Source: Sphingomonas sp. M1-B02 (GTDB lineage Bacteria > Pseudomonadota > Alphaproteobacteria > Sphingomonadales > Sphingomonadaceae). From it: DNA of 64,000 nt. The notes under the pieces were generated by a model that saw only the letters and a program-made list of their open reading frames with translations, did no database searches and was not told the origin of the DNA. The stretch spans positions 930,001-994,000 of the forward strand of contig NZ_CP110679.1 of assembly GCF_026167525.1 (NCBI RefSeq), written 5' to 3'. Each line of letters starts with the position of its first letter. The first letter of the stretch is position 1. Positions 17,426 to 24,745 of this stretch are shown piece after piece. Both the position numbers and the translations under genes were made by a program.

Positions 17426-17836
17426 TCACCGCTCGTCCCAGCTCACGCCGCGGCGGCTCAACAGCCCGCAAGCCGCCGAGGTCGCCACGAGCCCGAACAG
17501 CCAGGCGCCCTCGGCCTGCAGCAAATAGGCAGCGGTCCCGCCGGCAAGCGCGCCCGCCAGCCCCCACGCAAGCGGCGAGCGCGCAGCGGCAAACGAATAT
17601 CCCAGCCTCGCCATTGCAAGACAGCCGAGTGCGCTGACCGGCAGGCCGATGAATGCCCCGAAGATCGAAGCGGGCAGCAGAAGAACGGCGGCCATCACGA
17701 TCTCATAGGGCTCGATCAGGATCGGCGCAGGCAGGGACAGGTACAACATCGCCGCGCCGGTGGTAATCAGGAACATCGGGCCCGCGGCGACTCCGGCATA
17801 CCCGATCCCGGATGACATTCTGCCACGTTCGTACAT
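17426..17836 (-). CDS. Small integral membrane protein (GbsR-linked locus)
   Basis: A 136-residue protein of unknown function with four hydrophobic stretches, for example GVAAGPMFLITTGAAMLYLSL, IVMAAVLLLPASIFGAFIGL, and two Ala/Gly-rich helices toward the C-terminus. The start ATG at 17836 is preceded by GGAGGTTGCG; an ATG seven codons upstream lacks such a site. It begins 34 bases after the end of the upstream membrane protein gene on the same strand, so both should share the promoter and dyad operator near 18276-18291. The first residues (MYERGRMSSG) are hydrophilic and probably cytoplasmic. No family recognised. Confidence 0.75.
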   Translation of the reverse strand: MYERGRMSSGIGYAGVAAGPMFLITTGAAMLYLSLPAPILIEPYEIVMAAVLLLPASIFGAFIGLPVSALGCLAMARLGYSFAAARSPLAWGLAGALAGGTAAYLLQAEGAWLFGLVATSAACGLLSRRGVSWDER

Positions 17837-17870
17837 CGCAACCTCCTCGTGTCGCACTGCGAGCGTCGGC

Positions 17871-18251
17871 TCACGCCACGGTCACGGCTCGATCCTGCTG
17901 CTCGCCCATCCAGCCGTTCACTTTGCGACCGAAATGCGCGATCGCTCCCATGTTGAAGAAGTGCATGCCGCCCAGCACGACGACCGCAAGCCCGACCTTT
18001 CCGCTCAGAAAGCGGATTGCCTCGGGTACAGTATGCGGCTCGGCACCGATGCTCAGCGTCAGCGTGATGAAGCCGATATTGACGAGGTAAAAGCCTACCA
18101 CCAGCAAATGGTTGGTGGAATGCGCCAGCGGCCCATCGTGGCCGAAGCACTCGATCAGGAATACCTCGCCATTCTTGGACAAGGTACGCGCTACCCAGAT
18201 GGTGATCGCCAGCGCGATCAGCAGGTACAAAGCATATGCAGTCTCAACCAT
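17871..18251 (-). CDS. Small integral membrane protein controlled by the GbsR-like regulator
   Basis: A 126-residue protein with three or four membrane helices: AYALYLLIALAITIWVARTL (5-24), STNHLLVVGFYLVNIGFITLTL (45-66) and a third around VGLAVVVLGGMHFFNMGAIAH (86-106). Conserved-looking His residues (His38, His44, His48, His97, His106) lie at or near helix ends and could bind metal or haem; this is inference. The start ATG at 18251 follows AAGGACGGATC. The 16-bp dyad TTCTGTAATTTCAGAA lies 24 bases upstream and is repeated upstream of the regulator gene, implying shared control. No characterised family recognised. Confidence 0.78.
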   Translation of the reverse strand: MVETAYALYLLIALAITIWVARTLSKNGEVFLIECFGHDGPLAHSTNHLLVVGFYLVNIGFITLTLSIGAEPHTVPEAIRFLSGKVGLAVVVLGGMHFFNMGAIAHFGRKVNGWMGEQQDRAVTVA

Positions 18252-18275
18252 GATCCGTCCTTTCTTTTCCGATGT

Positions 18276-18291
18276 TTCTGTAATTTCAGAA
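18276..18291. promoter_or_regulatory. Dyad operator upstream of the membrane-protein pair
   Basis: TTCTGTAATTTCAGAA is an inverted repeat (14 of 16 positions symmetric) and identical to the site at 18895-18910. It lies 24 bases upstream of the start codon at 18251. It is the likely binding site of the GbsR/MarR-type regulator encoded next to it. Confidence 0.7.
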
Positions 18292-18333
18292 TGTTTATGA
18301 CGCGACGTTTCAAATCTTTGTGGCCTGTTCCTC

Positions 18334-18885
18334 TCAATCCTTGCTGGCGCTCTTGCCCGGCCCCACGAAGCGGGCCACCTTCCCGCCTAGCTTCATCAGC
18401 GTGACGAGGGTGGGTTTTGGCAATCGGCGGACTTGATCGTACCAGTCGCTAAGCGTCGAGATAAACTCATGCATCCGCGTGATGCGCTCGCGTACATGCG
18501 CCGGCGCGGCCTTGTCTTCCGCGAGCTGCTCGGCCAGTTCCGCCAGCAAGGCGATGGTAGGGTCGATTTCGCGCCGCTTCCGCTCGGCCGAAATCCGCAT
18601 CAGCATCTCCCACAGGTCGGCTTCTGCGGTGAAATGGTCGCGCCGGTCATTCTCGACATGGACACGGCGGACGATGCCATAGCCTTGCAGTTCCTTCAGC
18701 GCGGTTGAGACGTTGGAGCGTGCAAGACCGAGTTGATCGACGATGTCGTCTGCGGGCAAGGCACTATCGCTGAGATATAGCAGCGCGTGGACCTGCGATA
18801 CCGAGCGGTTGACTCCCCACTGCGTCCCCATCTCTCCCCAATGGAAGATGAAGGCCTTGGCAGCGGGAAGATCCATCAACGACAT
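18334..18885 (-). CDS. GbsR/MarR-family transcriptional regulator
   Basis: A 183-residue winged-helix regulator. Residues about 28-85 form the DNA-binding domain: SVSQVHALLYLSD, then the recognition region DDIVDQLGLARSNVSTALKE and wing YGIVRRVHVENDRRDHF. The N-terminal KAFIFHWGEMGTQWGVNR and the long helical C-terminus are typical of GbsR-like members rather than classical MarR. The start ATG at 18885 is chosen because AAGGATCAGC precedes it and because the longer ATG starts at 18921 and 18936 would place the operator inside the coding region. It is probably autoregulated through 18895-18910 and controls the two membrane proteins downstream. The effector is unknown. Confidence 0.88.
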   Translation of the reverse strand: MSLMDLPAAKAFIFHWGEMGTQWGVNRSVSQVHALLYLSDSALPADDIVDQLGLARSNVSTALKELQGYGIVRRVHVENDRRDHFTAEADLWEMLMRISAERKRREIDPTIALLAELAEQLAEDKAAPAHVRERITRMHEFISTLSDWYDQVRRLPKPTLVTLMKLGGKVARFVGPGKSASKD

Positions 18886-18894
18886 GCTGATCCT

Positions 18895-18910
18895 TTCTGT
18901 AATTTCAGAA
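18895..18910. promoter_or_regulatory. Dyad operator upstream of the GbsR-like regulator gene
   Basis: Second identical copy of TTCTGTAATTTCAGAA; the identity with the first site extends one further base (leading T). On the minus strand a possible promoter is TTGCAC, 17 bases, TATTTC, so the operator would overlap the -10 region and block transcription when bound. The promoter call is weak; the repeated dyad is directly visible. Confidence 0.7.
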
Positions 18911-18982
18911 ATAGCAGACATACTCTTATTGTGCAATGGTCCGCAGAAATGAGTCGGCTCGCACCGCTCCCGCTCCTATCGC

Positions 18983-19636
18983 TTAAGGCTTCGGATCTGT
19001 TTCGACCCCCGCGCCGCAGCCCATTCCCCCGCCCGCGCCGGTTCCGCCGCCGCCCATCCCGCCGCCGCCGCTACTGCCACCGCCTCGTCCACCGCCGCCT
19101 TCGCCCTTGCCGCCGCGCCCTCCGCCTGCGCCGCCGGGGCGTGTTGGCCCCTGCAGCGGGATCGCGAGGTCGCGCGGCACCGGATCGAGATCAAGCGCCT
19201 CGCGGATGAAGTCGCGCAGCGAGACCACCAGCGCGTGCGTGTGCACCGGCTTGCCGGCCACGAGCTCGCGCGCCGCTTGCTCGGCCAGCCGCACCTGCTC
19301 CTCGGTTCCGAGCAGGATGATGTCGGACAGCGATGCTTCCACCGCGTCGCGTATCCGCCGTGGTCGGTCCGATCCGCTATCGCCGCCCTCGCCGCGCAGG
19401 TCGCGGAGATGCCGCGGATCGACCGAAAGATTGCCAGTGAACGAGCCGCCAAGCGTCCGGTATGCCGCGATGAGCGTGCGCAGCCGTTCGTTGATCTGCC
19501 GGTTCATCCGTTCGCGGCGCTGCTGGATCGTCATCATCACCACCAGCCGGATGCCGACGCCGATGAGCGTCACCAGCGCCAGCCCGACCAGCGTCGCGAC
19601 GATGCTTTGCCACGAGCTGATATCGATAGTGCGCAT
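18983..19636 (-). CDS. Single-pass membrane protein with Gly-rich C-terminus
   Basis: A 217-residue protein of unknown function. One N-terminal membrane helix (SIVATLVGLALVTLIGVGIRLVVMM, 11-35) is followed by a conserved-looking helical region with INERLRTLIAAYRTLGGSF, RRIRDAVEASLSDIILLGTEEQVRLA and PVHTHALVVSLRDFI. The last 45 residues or so are almost only Gly with a few Arg/Ser, a low-complexity tail. The start ATG at 19636 follows GAGGAGAAGGGC; the frame upstream is longer but not conserved-looking. It lies divergent to trpD. The soluble domain faces either the cytoplasm or periplasm; not decided. Confidence 0.8.
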   Translation of the reverse strand: MRTIDISSWQSIVATLVGLALVTLIGVGIRLVVMMTIQQRRERMNRQINERLRTLIAAYRTLGGSFTGNLSVDPRHLRDLRGEGGDSGSDRPRRIRDAVEASLSDIILLGTEEQVRLAEQAARELVAGKPVHTHALVVSLRDFIREALDLDPVPRDLAIPLQGPTRPGGAGGGRGGKGEGGGGRGGGSSGGGGMGGGGTGAGGGMGCGAGVETDPKP

Positions 19637-19728
19637 GCCCTTCTCCTCGGTGCCGAGATAGCTCAGCCATCGACACACACCAGCAGGATTTGCTCGACTC
19701 GCACCGCCCACCCCGGAATAGAGACGGC

Positions 19729-20724
19729 GTGACCACCCACACGCTCCTCCCGGACCCTTCCTCTCCGCTCAGCCGCGAATCCGCGGCGCGGGCCTTCGCC
19801 GATCTTCTCGACGGCAGCGTGCCCGAAGAAGCGATCGAAGCCTTCCTCATCGGCCTGTCGGAACGCGGCGAGACCAGCATCGAGATCGCCGAGGCCGCGC
19901 GCGCGATGCGCAACCGCCTGATCCCGGTCAGCGCGCCCCCCGGCGCGATCGACGTCTGCGGCACCGGCGGCGACGGCCACCACACGCTCAACGTCTCCAC
20001 CGCGGTCAGCCTCGTCGTCGCAGCCTGCGGCGTCCCCGTCGCCAAGCATGGCAACCGCGCCGCCTCGTCACGAGCGGGTGCCGCCGACACGCTCGAGGCG
20101 CTGGGCCTCAATCTCGATCGCGCCGGCGCGCGCGCCGAGGAATCGCTGCACGAACTCGGCATCGCCTTCCTCTTCGCGCAGCACCACCACCCGGCATTGG
20201 CGCGCCTCGCCCCCATCCGCCGCCGCATCGGCCGTCGGACGATCTTCAACCTGATGGGCCCGCTCGCAAACCCGGCGCACGTCACCCGCCAGCTGATCGG
20301 CATCGCCCGCCCCGATTATGCCAACATTTATGCCGAAGCGCTCGAGCAGCTCGGTAGCGACGCTGCCGCGGTGATCGCCGGCGAGGAAGGCCTCGACGAA
20401 CTCTCCACCGCCGGCGCCAGCATCGCGGTCAATGTCGGCAGCGCCTGCCTCCCGACGCGCATCGTCCCTGAGGATGCCGGCCTCCCCCGCCACCCGCTAA
20501 GCGCGATCCGCGGCGGCGACCCCCAGCATAACGCCGTGGCGCTCCGTCGCCTGCTCAAGGGCGAGCAGGGCGCCTATCGCGACGCCGTCCTCCTCAATGC
20601 CGCCGCTGCGCTGATGGTCGCCGGCCAGGCCGACAGCCTGCCCGAAGGCGCCGAGAATGCAGCCGAAGCGATCGACGCGGGGCTTGCCAACACGCTGCTC
20701 GACTGCTGGATCGCCTTCGCATGA
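19729..20724 (+). CDS. trpD: Anthranilate phosphoribosyltransferase
   Basis: Transfers the phosphoribosyl group of PRPP to anthranilate, the second step of tryptophan synthesis. The 331-residue protein shows the PRPP-binding [16 protein letters not shown] (68-83), [21 protein letters not shown] (about 103-123), where most homologues have S-S-x-x-G-S-A-D, and [11 protein letters not shown]. The start is GTG at 19729 ([15 protein letters not shown]); the upstream ATG adds residues absent in relatives. The stop overlaps the trpC start (ATGA), indicating translational coupling. Confidence 0.95.
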   Translation: MTTHTLLPDPSSPLSRESAARAFADLLDGSVPEEAIEAFLIGLSERGETSIEIAEAARAMRNRLIPVSAPPGAIDVCGTGGDGHHTLNVSTAVSLVVAACGVPVAKHGNRAASSRAGAADTLEALGLNLDRAGARAEESLHELGIAFLFAQHHHPALARLAPIRRRIGRRTIFNLMGPLANPAHVTRQLIGIARPDYANIYAEALEQLGSDAAAVIAGEEGLDELSTAGASIAVNVGSACLPTRIVPEDAGLPRHPLSAIRGGDPQHNAVALRRLLKGEQGAYRDAVLLNAAAALMVAGQADSLPEGAENAAEAIDAGLANTLLDCWIAFA

Positions 20725-21530
20725 CCATCCTCGATCGCATCCTCGAGACCAAGCGCGCCGAAGTCGCCGAGCGGAAGCGCCGCGGCCTGGCAATGCCGGG
20801 CTATGCCCACGAATATATTGCCGAAGGCTTCGCCATCCCCGAATGCGAGCCGCCCCGCGGCTTCAAGGCCGCGCTCGAAGCCAAGGCGGCGGCGGGCGGC
20901 TACGGCCTGATCGCCGAGATCAAGAAGGCTAGTCCCTCCAAGGGCCTGATCCGCCCTGATTTCGATCCCCCCGCCCATGCCCGCGCTTATCAGGCCGGCG
21001 GCGCCGCATGCCTCTCGGTGCTCACCGACCGGGAATATTTCCAGGGCCATGAAGATTATCTAATCGCCGCCCGCGCCGCCTGCACGCTGCCGGTGCTCCG
21101 CAAGGATTTCATGGTCGACCCCTGGCAGGTCCGGGAATCGCGCGGCATCGGCGCCGACGCGATCCTGATCATCGTGGCGGCGCTCGACGATGCGCAGATG
21201 GCCGAAATCGAATCCGCGGCGCTCGAACTCGGGATGGACGTACTGGTCGAGGTGCACGACGCGCACGAACTCGAACGCGCGCTCCGTCTCCATTCGCGGC
21301 TGATCGGGGTAAACAATCGTAATCTCAAGACCTTCGAAGTCGATCTTCAGAAGACCTATGAACTTGTGCGGCTGGCCCCGCCGAGCGTGACCTTCGTCGC
21401 CGAATCCGGCCTCACCACCCGCGCCGACCTCGACGCGATGGCCGGGCACGGCATCCGCTGCTTCCTGATCGGCGAGGCGCTGATGCGCCAGGACGATATC
21501 GAAGCCGCGACGCGGGAGTTGGTGGCTTGA
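20721..21530 (+). CDS. trpC: Indole-3-glycerol phosphate synthase
   Basis: Closes the indole ring from carboxyphenylaminodeoxyribulose phosphate. The 269-residue TIM barrel has the typical N-terminal [17 protein letters not shown], the catalytic lysine segments [12 protein letters not shown] (64-75) and [11 protein letters not shown], plus [15 protein letters not shown] and VAESGL. It overlaps trpD by four bases and ends about 140 bases before moaC, with repeat A2 in between. It is not fused to TrpF, as expected for alphaproteobacteria. Confidence 0.97.
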   Translation: MTILDRILETKRAEVAERKRRGLAMPGYAHEYIAEGFAIPECEPPRGFKAALEAKAAAGGYGLIAEIKKASPSKGLIRPDFDPPAHARAYQAGGAACLSVLTDREYFQGHEDYLIAARAACTLPVLRKDFMVDPWQVRESRGIGADAILIIVAALDDAQMAEIESAALELGMDVLVEVHDAHELERALRLHSRLIGVNNRNLKTFEVDLQKTYELVRLAPPSVTFVAESGLTTRADLDAMAGHGIRCFLIGEALMRQDDIEAATRELVA

Positions 21531-21550
21531 GGGGGGTATTGCCTTCACTG

Positions 21551-21670
21551 TCCCTCTCCCTTTGGGAGAGGGAAGGAGGTCCGAAGGCGGGGGAGGGTGA
21601 GGACAATCTCGCGCTTCCTGCTGCTGCCCTCACCCTTCCCACCGCTTCCCTCTCCCAACGGGAGAGGGAG
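21551..21670. repeat. Large inverted repeat, copy A2 (short form)
   Basis: A 120-base palindromic element with outer arms TCCCTCTCCCTTTGGGAGAG and CCCTCTCCCAACGGGAGAGGGA, and inner arms GGGGGAGGGTGAGG and CCCTCACCCTTCCC. It is a divergent relative of copies A1, A3 and A4. Its right arm ends three bases before the moaC start codon and supplies the GGGAG of its ribosome-binding site. Confidence 0.8.
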
Positions 21671-21672
21671 TC

Positions 21673-22128
21673 ATGACCCTCACCCATATCGACGCAACCG
21701 GCGCCGCGCACATGGTGGACATCGCCGGCAAGCCCGTCACCGCCCGCGAAGCCGTGGCCACCGGCCGCATCACCATGTCCGCGGAAGCCGCCGCCGCGAT
21801 CCGGCAAGGCGCGGCAAAGAAAGGCGACGTCCTCGCCACCGCGCGCATCGCCGGCATCATGGCCGCCAAGAAGACCGCCGAGCTGATCCCGCTCTGCCAC
21901 CCGCTCCCCCTCACTCGGGTCGCGATCGACCTCGCCCCCGACGAGACCGGCGTCACCGTCACCGCCACCGCCGCCACCGAAGGCAAGACCGGCGTCGAAA
22001 TGGAAGCCCTAACTGCCGCCAGCGTCGCGTTGCTGGCGGTCTACGACATGGCCAAGGCGATCGACAAAGCCATGGTGATCGACGGCGTCCGGCTGCTTTC
22101 CAAGACCGGCGGCAAATCAGGGGATTAA
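21673..22128 (+). CDS. moaC: Cyclic pyranopterin monophosphate synthase
   Basis: With MoaA converts GTP to cyclic pyranopterin monophosphate, the first molybdenum-cofactor intermediate. The 151-residue sequence carries the family signature [15 protein letters not shown] (65-79), [15 protein letters not shown] and the catalytic KAID...[17 protein letters not shown] end. The ribosome-binding site GGGAGAGGGAG lies inside the right arm of repeat A2. moeA is about 2.6 kb downstream and moaA about 29 kb away. Confidence 0.96.
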   Translation: MTLTHIDATGAAHMVDIAGKPVTAREAVATGRITMSAEAAAAIRQGAAKKGDVLATARIAGIMAAKKTAELIPLCHPLPLTRVAIDLAPDETGVTVTATAATEGKTGVEMEALTAASVALLAVYDMAKAIDKAMVIDGVRLLSKTGGKSGD

Positions 22129-22167
22129 GGCTTAAACTCCTTCTCCCCTTGTGGGAGAAGATCATCA

Positions 22168-22225
22168 GGTGAACAGCGCCCCGCGCTGTTCAGGCCATGC
22201 TGGGAGCATGGCCGACCTGATGATG
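22168..22225 (+). repeat. Nested cloverleaf-like element, copy N1
   Basis: An outer stem ATCAGGT/ACCTGAT encloses two hairpins: GAACAGCGC-CCC-GCGCTGTTC and GCCATGC-TGGGA-GCATGGC. It is in the same orientation as copy N2 and differs from it mainly at positions that pair with each other. Confidence 0.75.
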
Positions 22226-22314
22226 GGCCCGCTCGCGAAGCGAGTGGGAAGGATGAGGGGGACTGAGTCTCACTCCCCCTCACCCTTCCGCCGACTTCGT
22301 CGGCTCCCTCCCGC

Positions 22315-22372
22315 ATCGGGTAAACAGCGCCCCGCGCTGTTTAGATCATGCTGGGGGCATGACCGACCCGAT
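22315..22372 (+). repeat. Nested cloverleaf-like element, copy N2
   Basis: An outer stem ATCGGGT/ACCCGAT encloses hairpins AAACAGCGC-CCC-GCGCTGTTT and TCATGC-TGGGG-GCATGA. Compared with copy N1, one pair in each of the three stems has changed on both sides, so pairing is kept. Confidence 0.75.
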
Positions 22373-22398
22373 GCGCCCACAAGGGGAGAGGGAAAGCC

Positions 22399-22956
22399 TT
22401 AAACCTCCCCCCGCCGAAAACAGTCCGGCGCATGGTCGTTCACCATCCCCACCGCCTGCATCCAGGCATAAACGATCACCGGCCCGACGAACTTGAACCC
22501 CCGCGCCTTCAACGCCTTCGACATCGCTTCGGAAACCGGCGTGCTGGCCGGCACATGGACCCCGTCATTGACCTGCGGCACGCCCCCCGCCAGCCCCCAG
22601 ACCCAGTCCGAGAAATTCTCCCCCGCCGCCTCCATCGCGCAATAGATCCGCGCCGCGCCGATTGTCGCCTCGATCTTCGCCCGCGCCCGGATGATCCCGG
22701 CATCGCCCATCAGCCGCTCGACATCCTCTGCGCCGAACGCAGCCACCTGCGCCGGATCGAACTTGGCAAAGGCGCGGCGAAACCCCTCGCGCCGGTGCAG
22801 GATCGTCCGCCACGAAAGCCCCGCCTGGAAGCCCTCGAGCATCAGCATCTCCCACAGCATCCGCGAATCGCGCACCGGCACGCCCCATTCGGCATCGTGA
22901 TAGGCCTCCATCACCGGATCGCCCTGCGCCCAGCCGCACCGCACCAGCTCCGTCAT
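22399..22956 (-). CDS. tag: DNA-3-methyladenine glycosylase I
   Basis: Base-excision repair glycosylase of 185 residues that removes 3-methyladenine from alkylated DNA. Visible signatures are the N-terminal RCGWAQGDPVMEAYHDAEWGVP (6-27), with the zinc-ligand Cys and His, LEGFQAGLSWRTILHRREGFRRAF (41-64) and the C-terminal FKFVGPVIVYAWMQAVGMVNDH with CF. The start ATG at 22956 is 53 bases from the divergent GST gene. It stands between moaC and moeA and probably has its own promoter. Confidence 0.95.
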   Translation of the reverse strand: MTELVRCGWAQGDPVMEAYHDAEWGVPVRDSRMLWEMLMLEGFQAGLSWRTILHRREGFRRAFAKFDPAQVAAFGAEDVERLMGDAGIIRARAKIEATIGAARIYCAMEAAGENFSDWVWGLAGGVPQVNDGVHVPASTPVSEAMSKALKARGFKFVGPVIVYAWMQAVGMVNDHAPDCFRRGEV

Positions 22957-23009
22957 TCCGCGCCTCCCGTCTCGACACCTGCAGCTTCGCGCAATAGCAT
23001 GGCGAAACC

Positions 23010-23663
23010 ATGCTCCAGCTCTTCGCCCATCCCTTCTCCTCTTACTGCCAGAAGGTGCTGATCGCGCTCTACGAGAATCATACGGTCTTCGAACTCCGCA
23101 TGCTCGATGGCGCGCACGAGGCGAATTGCGCCGAACTCGCGGCGCGCTGGCCCCTGCGCAAATTCCCGATCCTGGTCGACGGCGATCGCACGATCCTCGA
23201 GACCAGCACGATCATCGAGCATCTCCAGCTCCACCATCCGGGTGCCAGGCCGATGATCCCGGCCGATCCCGATGCCGCGATCGACGTGCGGATGATGGAC
23301 CGCATCTTCGACAATTATGTGATGCATGCGATGCAGGGGCCTGTGTTCGATAGCCTGCGCCCGGAGGCGGATCGCTATCCCCGCGCCATGGCCGATGCCG
23401 TCGCCGCGCTTGACACCGTCTATGCCTGGCTCGACGCCCGCATGGCAGGGCGCGAATGGGCCGCGGGCGCGTTCAGCCTCGCCGATTGCGCCGCCGCGCC
23501 GTCGCTTTTCTACGCCGACTGGGTCCATCCGATCGCCGAGCAATGGACGAACCTCATAGCCTATCGCGCGCGGCTGCTGTCCCGCCCCAGCGTGGCCCGC
23601 GCCGTCGACGAGGGGCGGCCCTATCGCCACTTCTTCCCGCTCGGCGCGCCCGACCGCGATTAG
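23010..23663 (+). CDS. Glutathione S-transferase family protein
   Basis: A 217-residue cytoplasmic GST. The N-terminal thioredoxin-fold domain reads LFAHPFSSYCQKVLIALYE (4-22), where Ser10 or Cys13 could activate glutathione, and ends with the glutathione-binding FPILVDGDRTILETSTIIEHL containing the cis-Pro and E-T-S motif. The all-helical C-terminal domain has FSLADCAAAPSLFYADW (155-171), the N-capping box. The class is not assigned. Divergent from tag. Confidence 0.88.
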   Translation: MLQLFAHPFSSYCQKVLIALYENHTVFELRMLDGAHEANCAELAARWPLRKFPILVDGDRTILETSTIIEHLQLHHPGARPMIPADPDAAIDVRMMDRIFDNYVMHAMQGPVFDSLRPEADRYPRAMADAVAALDTVYAWLDARMAGREWAAGAFSLADCAAAPSLFYADWVHPIAEQWTNLIAYRARLLSRPSVARAVDEGRPYRHFFPLGAPDRD

Positions 23664-23749
23664 GGTTTCCGCAACCTCGTCGCTTAACCCCACCTTCAAC
23701 GGCGGCCGCTAGCGTCGCAGCGGGGCCCTTGGGGGCGGAACAGGCTTTG

Positions 23750-24703
23750 ATGACGCAACCACTCAGGTCGGCAACGATATTCTCGCTGGCGGCCGATCCT
23801 CCTCGCGCGCTGCTCGATCGCGCCGAACCGCATGCCGAACTCGATTCGGCGTGCCTGGTCGGCGCGGAAATGAGGCTGCCCTGCGCGCTGCAGAAGCTCA
23901 GCGCCGCCGGCGCCACGCTCGCGATCGAGGCGGAACTGCAACAGCATGAGGAGATGCATCTCGAGCTCGCCAACGGCCAGAGCCTCGCCGGCAAGGTCGA
24001 TTGGTGCGCCGATGGCGAGGCGGGCTTCCTGTTCGACGCGCCGATCGACGTGATCGGTACGCTCGCGCGCAACCTCGTCAACCTGCCCGACGAACGACGG
24101 ACGATGCCGCGTGTCGAAATCCACCAGACTATCTTCGTCCGCGCGGGCGCCCAGGTCGAGCTCGCGCGCACCCGCAACATCTCCCAGGGCGGCGTGGGCA
24201 TCGATACCCGCCTCGCGCTCTCGCGCGACGACAAGATCGAGGTCACCTTCGATGGTCTGCGTCCACTCGAGGGAGTGATCCGCTGGATCCAGGACGGTCA
24301 GGCCGGCGTGGAATTCGAGGAAGGTCTAGGCTGGCAGACGCTTATGCCCTGGCTGCGCAACGTCCAGCGCATCCGCCCCGCCCCCGCACCGCCACCGATC
24401 GGCAGCGAGCCGGCCAGCATGATCCCCGACAAGCATGCCATCCCGGTCAATTCTCCTGCCAGCATCCGCGAAGGCGCACGCTGGTGGAACGCCCGCGTCC
24501 GCGCGCTCACCACCCATCTCATAGAGCTGGAGACCCAGGCCTCGGTGCTCCCCGGCGCCCAGCTGTGGATTTCGCTGCCCGAAATCGGCGGCGGACCGGC
24601 CAGCGTGGTCGAAGCCGGGCACGGTCGCATCCTCTGCGAATTCCGCCTGCCGCTGCGCCCGCGCGAGCTGGGCCTGCTCACCGGCGGCCGCCTGACCCCT
24701 TGA
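23750..24703 (+). CDS. PilZ-domain protein
   Basis: A 317-residue cytoplasmic protein. Residues about 38-100 form a divergent beta-barrel. A second region (RRTMPRVEIHQTIFVRAG...TRNISQGGVGIDTRLALSRDD) matches PilZ, with an R-x-x-x-R-like element (RRTMPR) and the N-x-S-x-x-G loop (NISQGGVGID) that bind cyclic di-GMP in this family. After a Pro-rich linker a third barrel-like region follows. Start ATG at 23750 fits; the open frame continues far upstream antisense-like through the GST gene and is not used. It probably responds to cyclic di-GMP, possibly made or degraded by the GGDEF/EAL protein at 48.6 kb. Confidence 0.75.
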   Translation: MTQPLRSATIFSLAADPPRALLDRAEPHAELDSACLVGAEMRLPCALQKLSAAGATLAIEAELQQHEEMHLELANGQSLAGKVDWCADGEAGFLFDAPIDVIGTLARNLVNLPDERRTMPRVEIHQTIFVRAGAQVELARTRNISQGGVGIDTRLALSRDDKIEVTFDGLRPLEGVIRWIQDGQAGVEFEEGLGWQTLMPWLRNVQRIRPAPAPPPIGSEPASMIPDKHAIPVNSPASIREGARWWNARVRALTTHLIELETQASVLPGAQLWISLPEIGGGPASVVEAGHGRILCEFRLPLRPRELGLLTGGRLTP

Positions 24704-24745
24704 GGGCCTTGCGCCGGGGCACCCTGTGGCCCCAAGGCTGCACCC

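Larger units (their letters stand above)
22137..22393. repeat. Large inverted repeat, copy A3, with two nested elements
   Basis: A 257-base member of the A family: left arm CTCCTTCTCCCCTTGTGGGA, inner arms GGAAGGATGAGGGGGA and TCCCCCTCACCCTTCC, right end CACAAGGGGAGAGGGA. Each outer region carries an inserted smaller palindromic element (22168-22225 and 22315-22372), which makes it longer than A1. It fills the gap between moaC and tag; the tag stop codon begins six bases beyond its right end. Confidence 0.85.

Noticed and set aside
18300..18350. EcfG-type promoter (GGAAC...CGTC) on the minus strand upstream of the membrane-protein gene at 18251
   Set aside because: The spacing is 19 bases and the -10 part has a mismatch; the dyad operator is the stronger signal there.
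22137..22393. CRISPR array or insertion sequence at the repeats between moaC and tag
   Set aside because: The repeats are inverted or only two copies with no regular spacers, no cas genes and no transposase.
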